Assembly: GCF_037176765.1 (NCBI RefSeq)
Contig: NC_090025.1
Coordinates: 171,848,040 to 171,912,039, forward strand
Reading direction: 5' to 3'
DNA from: Anolis sagrei
Lineage: Eukaryota; Chordata; Lepidosauria; Squamata; Anolidae
DNA length: 64,000 bases
This document shows, one piece after another, positions 1 to 10,722 of this stretch; the first letter of the stretch is position 1, and each line of letters opens with the position of its first letter. Both the position numbers and the translations under genes were made by a program. The notes under the pieces were generated by a model. That model was not told the DNA's origin and did no database searches. It was given only the letters and a program-made list of their open reading frames with translations.

Positions 1-1063
1 TTTCCCCCAAGAGCGCCTCAAGAGTGCCCCTGGGCAAAATCAACCATACTGCAAATGCTTACTTTGCATAATGGGTTGAGCAGCCCCTGGCTGGACCCAG
101 TTACCCAACACTGCTAAGGTCACTGCCATTTAAGCAGATAAGACCACTAGAATACTTACTGTTCAGACATTAATCTGGACCTCAAGGTAGCTCTCAGACC
201 CTCCTTCCCTAAGTAGCAGCTGCTCCTTTGTGTAGGAATCACTTGACAGCAGTAAATAAGACACCTCAAGTCTTTTCTGTAATCATTCTGGAAGCACTTA
301 CCAAGGAGAAGACACTGCCTTGAAACACACACAAAACCTGATTTGAAGACAGCATAGGCAAATATGGATTGCTGCTGCAGCAGCAACCAACAGGGGGGTT
401 GCATTAAGTAGCAAGTTTTGGGGAAGTATGATATTTGGGGATTTCTCATTAAAAGTAAGATGCAGCACTTTGTGACCTGAGCTTGGTTTTCTTCTTCTCC
501 TTTAAAAAAAACCCAAAAAACTTTTCTCCACCTTTCTATGGATAGAGAAAAAACAGAAAGGGTTCTTTTAACATTAGAGAGAAAGGGCAAATAAAGAAAT
601 GGAAGGGAACAAATTGAAGATGTTGTTTTCATATATAGAAAAGAGGATTTGGTTTAAGTCAGTGGTACAGTTCCCATAGCCCTAGTGGTGAAAAATGCTG
701 GGACATGTAGTCAGGAGTTTCCAGCTGTTCGACTTGCTCTATTCTCATGCATTCAATAGCTTCAACCAGGCAAACTGAAATTAAACAGGTTAAGCTTCCC
801 TTCGCATTGGTTTCCAACCCAGAACAACAGTCTTCCTCAACATTGCTTCTCTCCAACACTGCTGGATTGCAAGTCCCATTGTCTGCGCTGGCTGGGAATG
901 ACGCAAGTTCTATTCCGTCTGGTTAGTTATTGCTGAAAGTAAAGCTCACTTGCCACTTTCCTATAAACATGATCCAGTCAAGTGAATTTAAATGAATTTA
1001 AATTTTAATGTCTAGTGCCACCATGCAGAGGAGTGACATTGTGGAGAGGACAATGGTGTTGTG
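1..1063. other. No gene recognised; old non-coding sequence
   Basis: No conserved protein, RNA gene or clear transposon end was recognised. The 158-codon open frame on the - strand at 156-632 has no recognisable domain and ordinary codon noise. Around 680-900 there is a worn repeat carrying the 'ctgctggattgcaagtcccat' type motif seen in palindromic reptile repeats, too degraded to classify. In other vertebrates the gene upstream of PARP12 is KDM7A, so a distal KDM7A 3' UTR is possible here but nothing in the sequence shows it. Confidence 0.4.
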
Positions 1064-1069
1064 GATAGG

Positions 1070-1104
<35 letters not shown>

Positions 1105-1435
1105 TTTCTGTTACTTCTACCCCGCCCTTCTCACCCCAGAGGGGGACTCAGGGCAGCTTACAAAGGCACAATTCGATGCTGGCATCAACATAACAGTAGA
1201 ATAAAAACAATATAGCAGCAATTCAACAATTAACAATCAGTTTCTGCACTGCAACAATAAAACCAATAAAACCGATTTCACCTAATTAACACTCAGCATT
1301 CGCCATCTAATAGTCCAAATTCCAATTCCACTTTGTCAGTCTTGTCAGTCCTAGTCGTTTAATTGTCTTTATCTAGTTGTCAGATTGCCCGAAGGCCTGG
1401 TCCCACAACCACGTTTTTAATTTCCTCCTGAAGAG
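1064..1435 (-). repeat. L2-like LINE 3' end with (TTTA)n tail
   Basis: A (TTTA)n run at about 1068-1108 is followed by 'ccgcccttctcacccc' and 'gggggactcagggcagctta'. Read on the - strand this is the usual L2-like lizard LINE 3' end: a short terminal block followed by a 4-bp microsatellite tail. The copy is 5'-truncated and keeps no coding motif. Shorter pieces of the same terminal block recur near 7830, 14020, 27670, 30570 and 39400. Confidence 0.7.
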
Positions 1436-2115
1436 AGCAAGACTTCAGTGATCTGAGTCAATTTTGTCCTTCTTGCCATCAAAAAAGATATATTTTCACA
1501 TTTTTTATACTTAAGGGAACCACACTTCACTAGGGACAAGTTTTGAGAAAAAAACACAATTGAAAATAATGGGATCTACTGGAAGTAGAAACATATGATT
1601 GCCCTGTCAATTGTGAATGTGTCAGTTGTCTCTTCTGTCCTCCTTCTTTGCTTTTTCTTACATGCTTTCCTATTTGGATTATTAGTCTGTGGACTGAGGG
1701 CCCTTCCACACAATTGTACATTGTCATGAGAATGTACAATTATGAGTACTTATACCGAATTTATAACTGTATTTATGTGGATATGTTATACACTCCTGTT
1801 AATTTATTATAATATTCTCAGATAAATTCACCCGAGGAAAACTAAGAGTCAAAACCAAAGAGTCTACATGCTCTTTGTTTCAACTGATTGATTTCCCAAG
1901 TGGCAAATCTATGTATAAAGCACGCCTTATTTAGTTATATATTCATTTTGATGTATGGAGCATCAACATTACAATGGTAAATTTTGTACTTATTGCATTT
2001 CATTCAATATAAGTTTATGTTTATACCAGTTTATTGACCATTTACCAGTGCATATCGTTGTACTTGTGGGTATATATTAGTTTGGTGTATAATCAGGAAC
2101 CCATTTACTTAATAT

Positions 2116-2262
2116 TGGCCCTTCCAAACAGCCATATAACCCAGAATATCAAGGGAGAAAATCCACAGTATCTGCTTTGTACTGGGTTATCTGAGTCCAC
2201 ACTGCCATACAATCCAGTTCAATGTGGATTTTATAAAGCTGTGTGGAAGGGGCCTGAAACTA
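2116..2262. mobile_element. Palindromic hAT-like MITE (GGCCCTTCCA family)
   Basis: The element starts with 'ggcccttccaaacagcc', ends with 'gctgtgtggaaggggcc', and has a largely palindromic interior (an 'aaaatccacagtatctgc' arm answered by 'caatgtggatttta'). The same family occurs at 3428, 3860, 4585, 16886, 22938 and 42557. It has no coding capacity and is a non-autonomous DNA transposon. Confidence 0.7.
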
Positions 2263-2397
2263 GAATTCTAGTGGTGTTTGTACCCATTACTCATTTGAAG
2301 CAGCTGGACAGTTTTGCAGGATATCCCTGCTGAGTTTAAGGAATTTTTCATGTAGATGCACAATGGCGTATTTCTTGGGTTACACAACATTGCTATT

Positions 2398-2930
2398 TGA
2401 AGCAAGGATCATATAGCACAATCAGCATGGAGAGATATACTCGGAGCGGTTCACAATTGGCAACAATTTGATGCCTCAACAATTATAACAAGTAAAACAA
2501 TCATAAAATACTGTTAAAAACATTAGCATACAATATAAGAATATTTAAAAACCGTACAAAGCCTTAAAAACGTTATTGTGGGCATCTCCATGTCAAGTAA
2601 TTATTCAATTGCGTCATCAAGTGATTCCATGATTTCGTATAACTATGCCATATTTGGGAAGGCCTGCTCAAAAAGCTAGTTTTAACCTTTCTTCAAAAAG
2701 TCAGGAGGGAGGGGGGCACTCTTATATCCCCAGGAAGGGTGTTCCACAGTCGAGGGGCCACCACTGAAAAGGCCCTGTCTTTCATCCCCGCCAAACACAT
2801 CTGCCAGGAAGGCGGGGCCAAGAGCAGGGTCTCCCCAGAAGATCTTAACATCCTAGATGGTTCATAAGGAGAGATACGATTTGAGTCTGTTCTAGAGAGC
2901 AGTGACAGAAGTGGTTATTTTTTGTCATCA
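2398..2930 (-). mobile_element. L2-like LINE 3' fragment
   Basis: On the - strand this matches the element at 6300-6800 on the + strand: shared pieces include 'gaaccgctccgag', 'ggaaggcctgctcaaaaa' (reverse sense) and the block around 'aaggccctgtctttcatccc'. The 'ggccactactgagaaggccctgtc' type block corresponds to the L2 C-terminal 'A-F-S-V-V-A-P-x-L-W-N-S-L-P' region in related copies. It is a 5'-truncated, worn copy. Confidence 0.65.
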
Positions 2931-3427
2931 CACTATCCAAAGCCTTTTTTTTTTTCATTTGGAAAGTCAAAATAAGCAACTTGTATACGTAACTAAGGAT
3001 TTGGCCTTGCATAGTATGCAAAATAACAGTGTGACTGAAAATCTCCTCTAAATGTAAAGTACAAAAATTCTCAAGTTTTGTTTACCTCCATGAATTTTCT
3101 ACACTTGTAAATTGAATGGGTAAATGTTCAGCTTCAATGTGTCTTTTTTCTCTTTTATTTATCTTACTAACAATGACAATGTTCAGAAATGAAACTGTGG
3201 AGATATACAATCTCAGTTTATGTGAGAATAGGAGATGAAACTCACCTTCGAACTGGACCAATGTGTAGAAGGAAGCAGGTGTAGGAACTATGTGCCTATG
3301 TGGATCACATAGCTGACGAGAAACATCAGTACCAACTCATTCCATAGGTCCTGTCACTTGTAAGGTGAGCCAATATAATTTAAGGATGCCTCACAATTAC
3401 TGAGTAATAAGTGAAGCTGAGTTCAAT

Positions 3428-3672
3428 GGAGGCTCCTTTTGCACAGCTGTATAAAATCCAGATTATCTCCTTTAAAGCAGGTTCTATGGCAGTGTAGACT
3501 CTCAGATAATCCAGTTCAAAGAAGATAATGTGGATTCTGGATTATATGGAAGTATTAAAGGGCCCTGGATATCAAGGAAGATAATCCACGTTATCCGCTT
3601 TGAACTGGATTATCTGAGTCTACACTGCCAGATAATCCACTGCATTATATACAGTGGTGTAGAATGGACCGA
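3428..3672. mobile_element. Palindromic MITE copies (same family as 2116)
   Basis: Alternating inverted blocks 'aaatccagattatctcc' / 'gataatccacgttatc' with 'gtctacactgccagataatcc' mark one or two fused copies of the palindromic MITE. The ends are eroded. Confidence 0.6.
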
Positions 3673-3859
3673 TGTAACCAGTGGTGAGAGATGTGAAAAC
3701 CACAGATTGCCCAGACTTGTGGTATACTGTATTAGAGTCTTGAATCTTTGGCAATGATTGTAAGCAGTTTTATTGATATCTCTTCTTTGAAACTACAATA
3801 AACTCTTCACTGGGTTAGAAGCACAGATACAATTGCAAATAAAAAGACTTTTTTTCAAA

Positions 3860-4292
3860 CTGAGGCCTTTTCTACACTGCCATATAATCCAGATTATCAA
3901 ATCAAATAATCCACATTTGGACTATATGGGTCTACACTGCCACATAATCCAGTTCAAGAAAAATAATCTAGCATTTATATGGCAGCGTAGAAGGGGCTTA
4001 GAGTCATAAAAAATCCAGTTTATCTGCTTTGAACTGGATTATATGACAACTATATGATATCAAAATCCGTAATTTTGGCTCCAGAGTATCCCTTTGACTC
4101 AGGCCCCTTCCACACAGCTGAATAACATCCCACATTTTCTGCTTTGAACTGGAATATATGGCAATGTAGACTCAGATATTCCAGTTCAAAGCAGATATTG
4201 TGCGATTTTATGCCTTGATATTCTGGGATATAGGGCTCTGTGGAAGGGCCGTGGGTTATATGGCTGTGTGGAAGGGACCTAACACATAAGGT
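3860..4292. mobile_element. Two or three adjacent MITE copies
   Basis: One palindromic copy covers about 3862-4003 ('ggccttttctacactgcc' to 'ggcagcgtagaaggggc'). A second covers about 4101-4250 ('ggccccttccacacagctg' to 'ctctgtggaagggcc'), with a partial third end to about 4280. All belong to the family at 2116. Confidence 0.65.
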
Positions 4293-4584
4293 TGACTTAT
4301 ACATGAGTACATACGGTAAGTCTTGGGCAACTGCTTCCTTGGCCCTATATAACCCAAGGCAGTGCCCTCTCTTGGGAAGTCCCATTGAAAACCGCAACAA
4401 CAGGGAACAGATCTGCACATACCAAAATTTCAACAAAGTGTATTACTTTTCTTTAAAGATGCTGAGTGCACTTTTTCCTAGACAAAAGGAAAAAAATCTA
4501 CCTAGCCAAGCATATTTGGGGTTAACAATTGATTAGTCTTTTAAAGAACTTCCTTATCTGGTTGAAGGACTGCATTAACTGGCA

Positions 4585-4740
4585 TGGAGCCCATCCAGAC
4601 AGCCCCTATATCCCAGGATCTGATCCCAGGTTTTCTGTTTATTCCAGCTTATCTGGCAGTACAGACTCATATAATTCAATTTAAAGCAGAAAACCTGAGA
4701 TCAGATCCTGGGACATAGGAGCTATCTGGAAGGGCACATA
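4585..4740. mobile_element. Divergent palindromic MITE
   Basis: The arms 'cctatatcccaggatctgat' and 'gatcagatcctgggacatag' are inverted over about 150 bp, with ends 'catccagacagcc' and 'gctatctggaagggc'. This is a separate subfamily of the neighbouring MITEs. Confidence 0.6.
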
Positions 4741-4879
4741 ATTGTCGGAAAATAAATATCTTTATCCTTTGGGTTTCATATAAATCCACAAAGAGGCAAT
4801 GAACAGGGAAATTAATTATTTACATTATAGAGACAAGGGAGCTTTATTGTAGAATAATTCATGTTGTGTCCCATTAAGT

Positions 4880-5738
4880 AGAACAGTTTCGCCCACATCT
4901 ATGACAAGCATCCTCATAGGTTGTGAAGTCTGTTGGAAACAAGGCAAGTGAGGTTTATATATCTGTGAAATGTCCAGGGTGGGAGAAAGAACTGTTGAAA
5001 GCAAGTGTGAATGTTGCAATTGGCCACCTTGATTAGCATTGAATGGCCTTGCAGCTTCAAAGCCTGGCTGCCCAAACACAAATCAATGAACATAAAAAGG
5101 CACTGCAGACTAATTCAATGAGAAGTCAGCCATAGCATTTAGAGGATGCACCTGATAAACTAACCTGGACACAGCATGTTATTTGAGAACACAGAAATGA
5201 CGGACCATTCTAACAACCTCCATGTCAGACTACACAGAGAAGCCATTGAAATCCACAAGCTTGTGGACAATTTAAACAGAAAGGAGGAAACCATGAAAAT
5301 GAACAAAATATTAAAAAAAACCTCCAAAATCAGGGAATGTAAGTAAAGAGCAACACTAAACGAAAAACCAGGAAAACTCCAGACAGGAAAGAATTAGGAC
5401 CAGATAACACCTTCCAACAAAAGATTCCCCCAGGCAGGAAGCAGCCAGGCTTTGAAACTGCAAGGGCATTCAATGCTAATCAAGATGACCAATTGCAACA
5501 TTCACACTTGCCTCCAACAGACAAGAGTTCTTTCTCCCACCCTGGACATTCCACAAATATATAAACCCCACTTGTCTAGTTTCCAACAGACCTCACAACC
5601 TCTGAGAATGCCTGTCATAGATGCGGGTGAAATGTCAGGAGAGAGTGCTTCTAGGACATGACCATACAGCCCGGAAAACTAGCGATTCACTAGTGATTTT
5701 GGCCATGAAAGCTTTCGGCAACACATTTCTTAATTGGT
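4880..5738 (+). mobile_element. Penelope-like element fossil with inverted ends
   Basis: Two copies of the same terminal block (marker 'cagggtgggagaaagaac' at about 4976 and its complement near 5530) lie in opposite orientation around an interior that recalls the C-terminal endonuclease region of Penelope-like elements ('E-A-I-E-I-H-K' coding block near 5240). The left part is reversed relative to the right, a layout common for this class. The copy is broken and 5'-truncated; at least seven other fragments of the family occur in the window (7643, 13276, 15528, 16268, 16853, 22345, 31480). Confidence 0.75.
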
Positions 5739-6299
5739 TTAAAACATTCATGTGGGGATATTTTTGGGCAGCAGCTAACTTGTTTCTAATATGAATCCTT
5801 TAAAGTATAGTGTCACTTCTTTTTCTAGAGATTCACTATGTACTGTGTGCAGGGCTTAAGAAATATACATAAGTTCTTTTAATCCTCCAACCGGCATGGC
5901 CACTGGCCAGTTAACAAATTTTGTTGAATATATTTTTATGCCCTTTTCAGAGTATATATCCTCCTATAACCATTTACAGAAGAATAAACATCAGATGGAA
6001 GCAACAACAGCACTTCCTCAGGAGGTTATCTTCCACAAGAATGTCTGAAGATAAAACATTGTTGATGAAATAAATAGCCTTCCACCAGCAAAACCAAAAC
6101 CAAAGAACAGTCACGCTAAAGAAATGCAAGGGGAGTAGAAAAAAACATAATTTAAGAAGGTTGTTTTGACTTCTATTCTTGGTCTTCAAAGAGGAGAAAA
6201 CCTAGAGATAATTATATCTGGTTAAGAAAGACAATTAAAAATAATTGGGAACTCTGTGGTCTTCCAGGTGTTATTGGACTGCAATTTCCAGCAACCTTA
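5739..6299. other. Unassigned non-coding stretch
   Basis: AT-rich sequence without a recognisable gene. A short imperfect inverted repeat ('ggactgcaatttccagcaacc' against 'gggatgctggagattgcag') lies at about 6268-6340, at the edge of the next LINE fragment. Confidence 0.3.
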
Positions 6300-6800
6300 A
6301 CTAGTAGAACAAATTACCAGGGATGCTGGAGATTGCAGTTTTGCACCATTGAGAAGACTGCATGGTTAGGGTTAGGATGCTAAGATATTCTGGGGAGGCT
6401 CTGCTCTCGGTCCTGCCTTCCGCACAGATGCGTTTGGCAGGGACAAGGGACAGGGCCTTCTTAGCAGTGGCCTCTCGACTGTGGAACGCCCTGCCTAGAG
6501 AGATAAGATCAGCCTGCTCCCACCTGACTTTTTGAAGAAAGGTGAAAACCTGGCTCTTTGAGCAGGCCTTCCCAAATATGGCATAGTTAGATGATATCAA
6601 GGAACCAATTGACGACACAACTGAATAATTATTTGGTATGGAGACGCTCATGATAATGTTTGTAAGATTTTTATATTTTTATATTGTTTGCTAATGTTTT
6701 AACAGTATTTTATGATTGTTTTTATTGTTGTAATTGTTGTGGTATCAAATTGTTGCCAATTATGAACCGCTCCGAGTTGCCTCTGGGCCACACATTCCAT
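6300..6800 (+). mobile_element. L2-like LINE 3' fragment
   Basis: Contains 'attctggggaggctctgctc', the LINE C-terminal coding block also seen at 19380 and 40500 (L-R-S-S-G-E-A-L-L type), then an AT-rich 3' UTR ending near 'gaaccgctccgagttgcc'. It is an inverted copy relative to 2398-2930. A 13-bp telomere-like 'ggttagggttagg' sits at 6364-6376, at the start of the coding block. Confidence 0.7.
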
Positions 6801-7029
6801 ACTGATTTTACAAGGTAGTTTCTGAAAGAGTGAATATGCCCTTTCAATCACTTTTCCTAATATCTGGCTGAATTTTTAGCTGATTGTAGTTTTCCTAACC
6901 TTTCCTTTTCACAGAAGTGGTGGACTTTCACTTTTATTTGTTATGATTTTACCTGGATTTTAACCATTTTGTATCCAAACTCTTTTGCATCCGATTGCTC
7001 CAAGTTTCCATCGCTTCCTCCTCCTTTGT

Positions 7030-7520
7030 GTCCTTCTTATAGAATCATAGAGTTGGAAGAGACATCATGGGCCATCCAGTCCAACCTCCTGCCAAGAAGT
7101 GGGAAAACTGCATTCAAAGCACCCCCGAGAGATGGCCATCCAGCCTCTGTTTAAAAACCTCCAAGAAGGAGCCTCCACCACACTCGGGTAGAGTTCCACT
7201 GCCAAACAGCTCTCACAGTCAGATAGTTCTTCCTAATGTTGAGATGGAATCTCCTTTCTTGTAGTTTGAAGTCATTGTTCCACGTCCTAGTCTCCAGCGC
7301 AGCAGAAAACAAGCTTGCTCCCTCCTCCCTATGATTTCCACTCACATACTTATACATGGCTATCTTGTCTCCTCTCAGCCTTCTCTTCTTCGGGGTAAAC
7401 ATGTCCCGCTCTTTAAGCCGCTCCTCATAGGGCATGTTCTCCAGACCCTTGATCATTTTCGTTGCCCTCCTCTGGACACATTCCAGCTTGTCAATATCTC
7501 CCTTCAATTATGGCGCCCAG
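7030..7520 (-). mobile_element. CR1 LINE 3' end
   Basis: On the - strand it encodes the CR1 ORF2 C-terminus (D-I-D-K-L-E-C-V-Q-R-R-A-T-K-M-I-K-G-L, then R-R-L-R-G-D and W-N-S-T) and ends with the CR1 signature 'atagaatcatagagttgg' on the + strand at 7040. It is 5'-truncated, as most CR1 copies are. Sister copies lie at 12660, 55141 and 60265. Confidence 0.9.
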
Positions 7521-7642
7521 AATTGGACACAGACTTGCCCAGAATTGATTATATGCTGCATCTAGGCATCTCCTTTATTTCACAGATGGAAATGTTGATA
7601 TATTTTTCTCTTTAAAACAAGTTTGTAGTTTAGGGTTAGGGT

Positions 7643-7825
7643 AGAATGGCCTTGCAGCGTCAAAGCCTGGCTGGTTGCTGCCTGGGAGAATCCTTTGTTG
7701 GGAGGTATTAGCTGGCCCTGATTGATTCTTGTCTGGAATTCCTCTGCTTTTTGAGTCTTGCTCTTTATTTACCGTCCTGATTTTAGAGTTTTTAAAAATA
7801 CTGGTAGCCCGATTTTGTTAAATGT
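7643..7825 (-). mobile_element. Penelope-like element fragment
   Basis: The blocks 'aatggccttgcagcgtcaaag', 'gggagaatcctttgttggg' and 'tactggtagcccgattttgtt' match the internal part of the longer Penelope-like fossil at 15528-16180. The left edge abuts two TTAGGG units at 7629-7642. Confidence 0.7.
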
Positions 7826-8215
7826 AGTATTTATTTATTTATGACATTTATATGCCGCCCTTCTCACCCTTAAGGGGACTCAGAGCGGCTTACAATATAT
7901 ATATATATACATACACACATACATACACACACACACATACACATACATACATACATACACATACATATATATATATACATGTTCATATATATATATATAC
8001 ACACACACAATATATATATATTATATTATTAGCATAGTACTATATCAGTATTATATATAACTATATTGTACTATACCATTATATTGTAATATTATTAGTA
8101 ATATTACATGTAATATAGAATATATAATTATAATATATTATTATTAGTAGTATTATATTGCATTACATTATAATATTATAAATATTATATGAATATAAAA
8201 TATATTGCATTATAT
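7826..8215. repeat. LINE tail plus AT/CA microsatellite
   Basis: An L2-like LINE end ('tatttatttatttatgac ... ccgcccttctcaccctt') is followed by (TA)n, (CATA)n and (CA)n runs and then AT-only sequence to about 8215. No gene is present. Confidence 0.8.
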
Positions 8216-8218
8216 TAC

Positions 8219-8480
8219 ACTAGCCATCCCCTGCCACGTGTTGCTGTGGCCCAGTTTGTGTATATATGTATGTTTATATTTGTGCATTTGTGGTTTTGCG
8301 CATGCGTTGCAATGGTTTTTTTTGTTTTTTTGGCTTTTAAAGTATCTTTTGCTGTGTTTTTCAGTGTTTTTATCGGTGATGGTCACTTGTTGGCCTGATA
8401 GGTATATTGTGTCCAAATTTGGTGTCATGTCACCAAGTGGTTTTTGAGTTATTTTAATCCCACAAATGAACATTACATTT
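8219..8480 (-). mobile_element. Helitron 3' end and adjoining sequence
   Basis: Read on the - strand, the element ends in a GC hairpin (GGGCCACAG ... CGTGGC) followed by a short spacer and CTAG, then T. That is the Helitron rule: hairpin, CTRR, insertion between A and T. Inner sequence near 8370-8450 ('gtccaaatttggtgtcatg', 'tttttgagttat') matches the region at 49060-49140. No Rep or helicase coding sequence is left here. Confidence 0.7.
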
Positions 8481-8485
8481 TTATT

Positions 8486-9852
8486 TATATGTCAGCAGTT
8501 TATGATACTGTAAACCACTGCCTCCTCCTGAGAAAAATGTATAATATCACAAAGGACTTCCACCTTACCCGCCTCATAGGAAATCTGCCTCAAAACAGGA
8601 GCTTTTTTTGTTGAGTTCCAGGGCCGACGAGGCAGATGGCGGAAACAGAAGAATGGCCTGCCTCAGGGGAGCATGCTTGCTCCTTCAACGTTCAGCATTT
8701 ATACAAATGATCAACCATTGCTAGAAGGGACAGAGAGTTTCATATATGCTGATGATCGTGCCATTACTGCTCAAGCAGGGAGCTTTGAGATGGTTGAACA
8801 GAAGCTCTCCGAAGCTCTAGGTGCTCTTATTGCCTATTACAGGGAAAACCAGCTGATTCCTAATCCATCTAAAACACAGACGTGTGCTTTTCATCTTAAG
8901 AACAGACAAGCATCCCGAGATCTGAGGATTACCTGGGAAGGAATCCCACTGGAGAATTGCAGCGCACTCAAATACCTGGGAGTTACTCTGGACCATGCTC
9001 TGACCTATAAGAAGCACTGCCTGAATATCAAGCAATATCATAGAAAAAAAAATCATACAAAAGCTGACTGACACAACCTGGGGATCACAACCAGCTACAG
9101 TGAAGACATCTGCCCTTGCGCTATGCTACTCTGCTGCCGAGTATGTATGCCCAGTGTGGAACACATCTCACCATGCTGAAACAGTGGATGTGGCTCTTAA
9201 TGAGACATGCCGCATTATCATGGGTTGTCTGCGCCCTACACCACTGGAGAAATTATACTGTTTATCTGGTATTGCATCACCCGACATTCGCTGGGGAGTA
9301 GCAACCAATAGTGAAAGGACCAAGGCAGTGACATCTCTGGTACACCGCCTGTTTGGGTATCAGCCAGTATGCCAATGACTTAAATCAAGAAATAGTTTTC
9401 TGAGATCTACAGAGACACTTGCTGGAACACCTCAGCAAGCTAGAGTCCAAAAGTGGCAGGTTCAAACCCAGAACCTCAATCAATGGCTGGTACCAAATGC
9501 CCTCTGGGCACACTGAAAACTGGGCAACTTGGAAGGCCCTGAACAGACTGCACTCTGGCACCACGAGATGCAGAGCCAACCTTAAGAAATGGGGCCACAA
9601 AGTGAAATCCACGACATGTGAGTGTGGAGAAGAGCAAACCACAGACCACCTGCTGCAATGCATCCTGAGCCCTGCCACATGCACAATGGAGGACCTTCTT
9701 GCAGCAACACCAGAGGCACTCCAAGTGGCCAGATACTGGTCAAAGGACATTTAAGAGAATGCCAAGTCTGCGAACTTTGTGTTTTGTTTCTTTATTTGTT
9801 CTTAATGCAATATAACTTTGGGTTCGCTCCTGGCACGATAAATCTATATATA
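8486..9852 (+). mobile_element. Jockey-group LINE, 5'-truncated and broken
   Basis: The reverse-transcriptase motifs are in order: A box Y-D-T-V-N-H (about 8500), B box N-G-L-P-Q-G-S (about 8655), C box Y-A-D-D (about 8745), then K-Y-L-G-V-T-L-D (about 8970). The C-terminal block C-E-C-G-E-E-Q ... H-L-L-Q-C lies at 9620-9660 and W-S-K-D-I just before the stop near 9752. Frame shifts separate the open stretches near 8590-8640, 9030-9100 and 9378-9420, so it is dead. The 3' tail ends in 'gataaatctatatata'. The clade was not settled: the motif set resembles jockey/CR1-superfamily LINEs. A second 3' end of the same family is at 22624. Confidence 0.8.
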
Positions 9853-10168
9853 CAGGCCCGTAGCCAGGATTTCGTTTCGGGGGGGGGGGGGGGGGGGCTA
9901 AAATTTTTTCAGGGGGGGTTTCGGGGGGGGCTGAGTTTCGGGGGGGGGGGCTGAGTCTGAGTGAAAGAGGGTCTAGCCTAGCAAACCTTTTGTATCATTA
10001 CTCCAATACCCCCATGCATATGGGATATATTGAGAATGGTGACCAAATCATGATATTAATAAACATAAGTTTAAATAATGCACCAGTAAGGCCTTTTCGC
10101 GAACCACCATGAGAATTTCGGGGGGGGGGGCTGAAGCCCCCCGAGCCCCCCCCCCGGCTACATGCCTG
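9853..10168. mobile_element. Non-autonomous hAT-type element with G/C-run ends
   Basis: The terminal inverted repeats CAGGCCCGTAGCC and GGCTACATGCCTG are both bordered by the 8-bp direct repeat tatatata (9845-9852 and 10169-10176), the hAT duplication length. Inside are runs of up to about 19 G near the left end and C runs near the right end. It landed in the TA-rich tail of the preceding LINE. No coding capacity. Confidence 0.75.
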
Positions 10169-10203
10169 TATATATATAAATCTGTTAGGTTGGTTCAACG
10201 GGA

Positions 10204-10455
10204 CAGCAAAACTCCACAACCCCCCAACGAAACTGCACCAAAATTCCCATGCCCATAACACAACCCACAAGGTACAAACATATCTACTCGAAATGAAAAA
10301 CAACACACAACACACTCACAAAATGGCAAAACATTAAAACTCCACAACCCCCCAACGAAACTGCACCAAAATTGCCACGCCCATAACACAACCCACAAGG
10401 TACAAACATATCTACTCGAAATGAAAAACAACACAACAACACACTCACAAAACGG
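10204..10455. repeat. Tandem duplication, two units of about 125 bp
   Basis: The block beginning 'actccacaaccccccaacg' and running through 'aaggtacaaacatatctac' to 'acacactcacaaa' occurs twice, at about 10208-10329 and 10338-10452, nearly identical. Long - strand open frames here are by-products of the repetition. Confidence 0.85.
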
Positions 10456-10722
10456 CAACCCCTCCCCCCACCGCCGCACACACACACACAACCCCACGCT
10501 CCATCACTCCCCCCGCTGCCGCACACACACACGCAACCCCACACTCCATCACTCCCCCCGCCGCCACACACACATACACAACCCCATGCTCCATCACTCC
10601 CCCCACTGCAGCACACACACACACAACCCCACTCCCCCCGCCGCCGCACACACAAATACGCAACCCCACGCTCCATCACTGCCCCCGCCACCACACACAC
10701 ACACGCAACCCCACGCTCCAGA
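10456..10722. repeat. Minisatellite, about 40-45 bp unit
   Basis: About six units of the form (CA)n-'accccacgctccatcact'-CCCCCC-GCYGC. Units vary in the length of the CA run. This is not a CRISPR array: there are no unique spacers of constant length. Confidence 0.85.

Noticed and set aside
156-632. 158-codon - strand open frame as a gene
   Set aside because: No recognised domain, no splice partners, no CpG island or conserved motif.
10456-10722. CRISPR-like alternation of repeats
   Set aside because: Units are CA runs and C runs of varying length without unique constant-length spacers, and the genome is a vertebrate.
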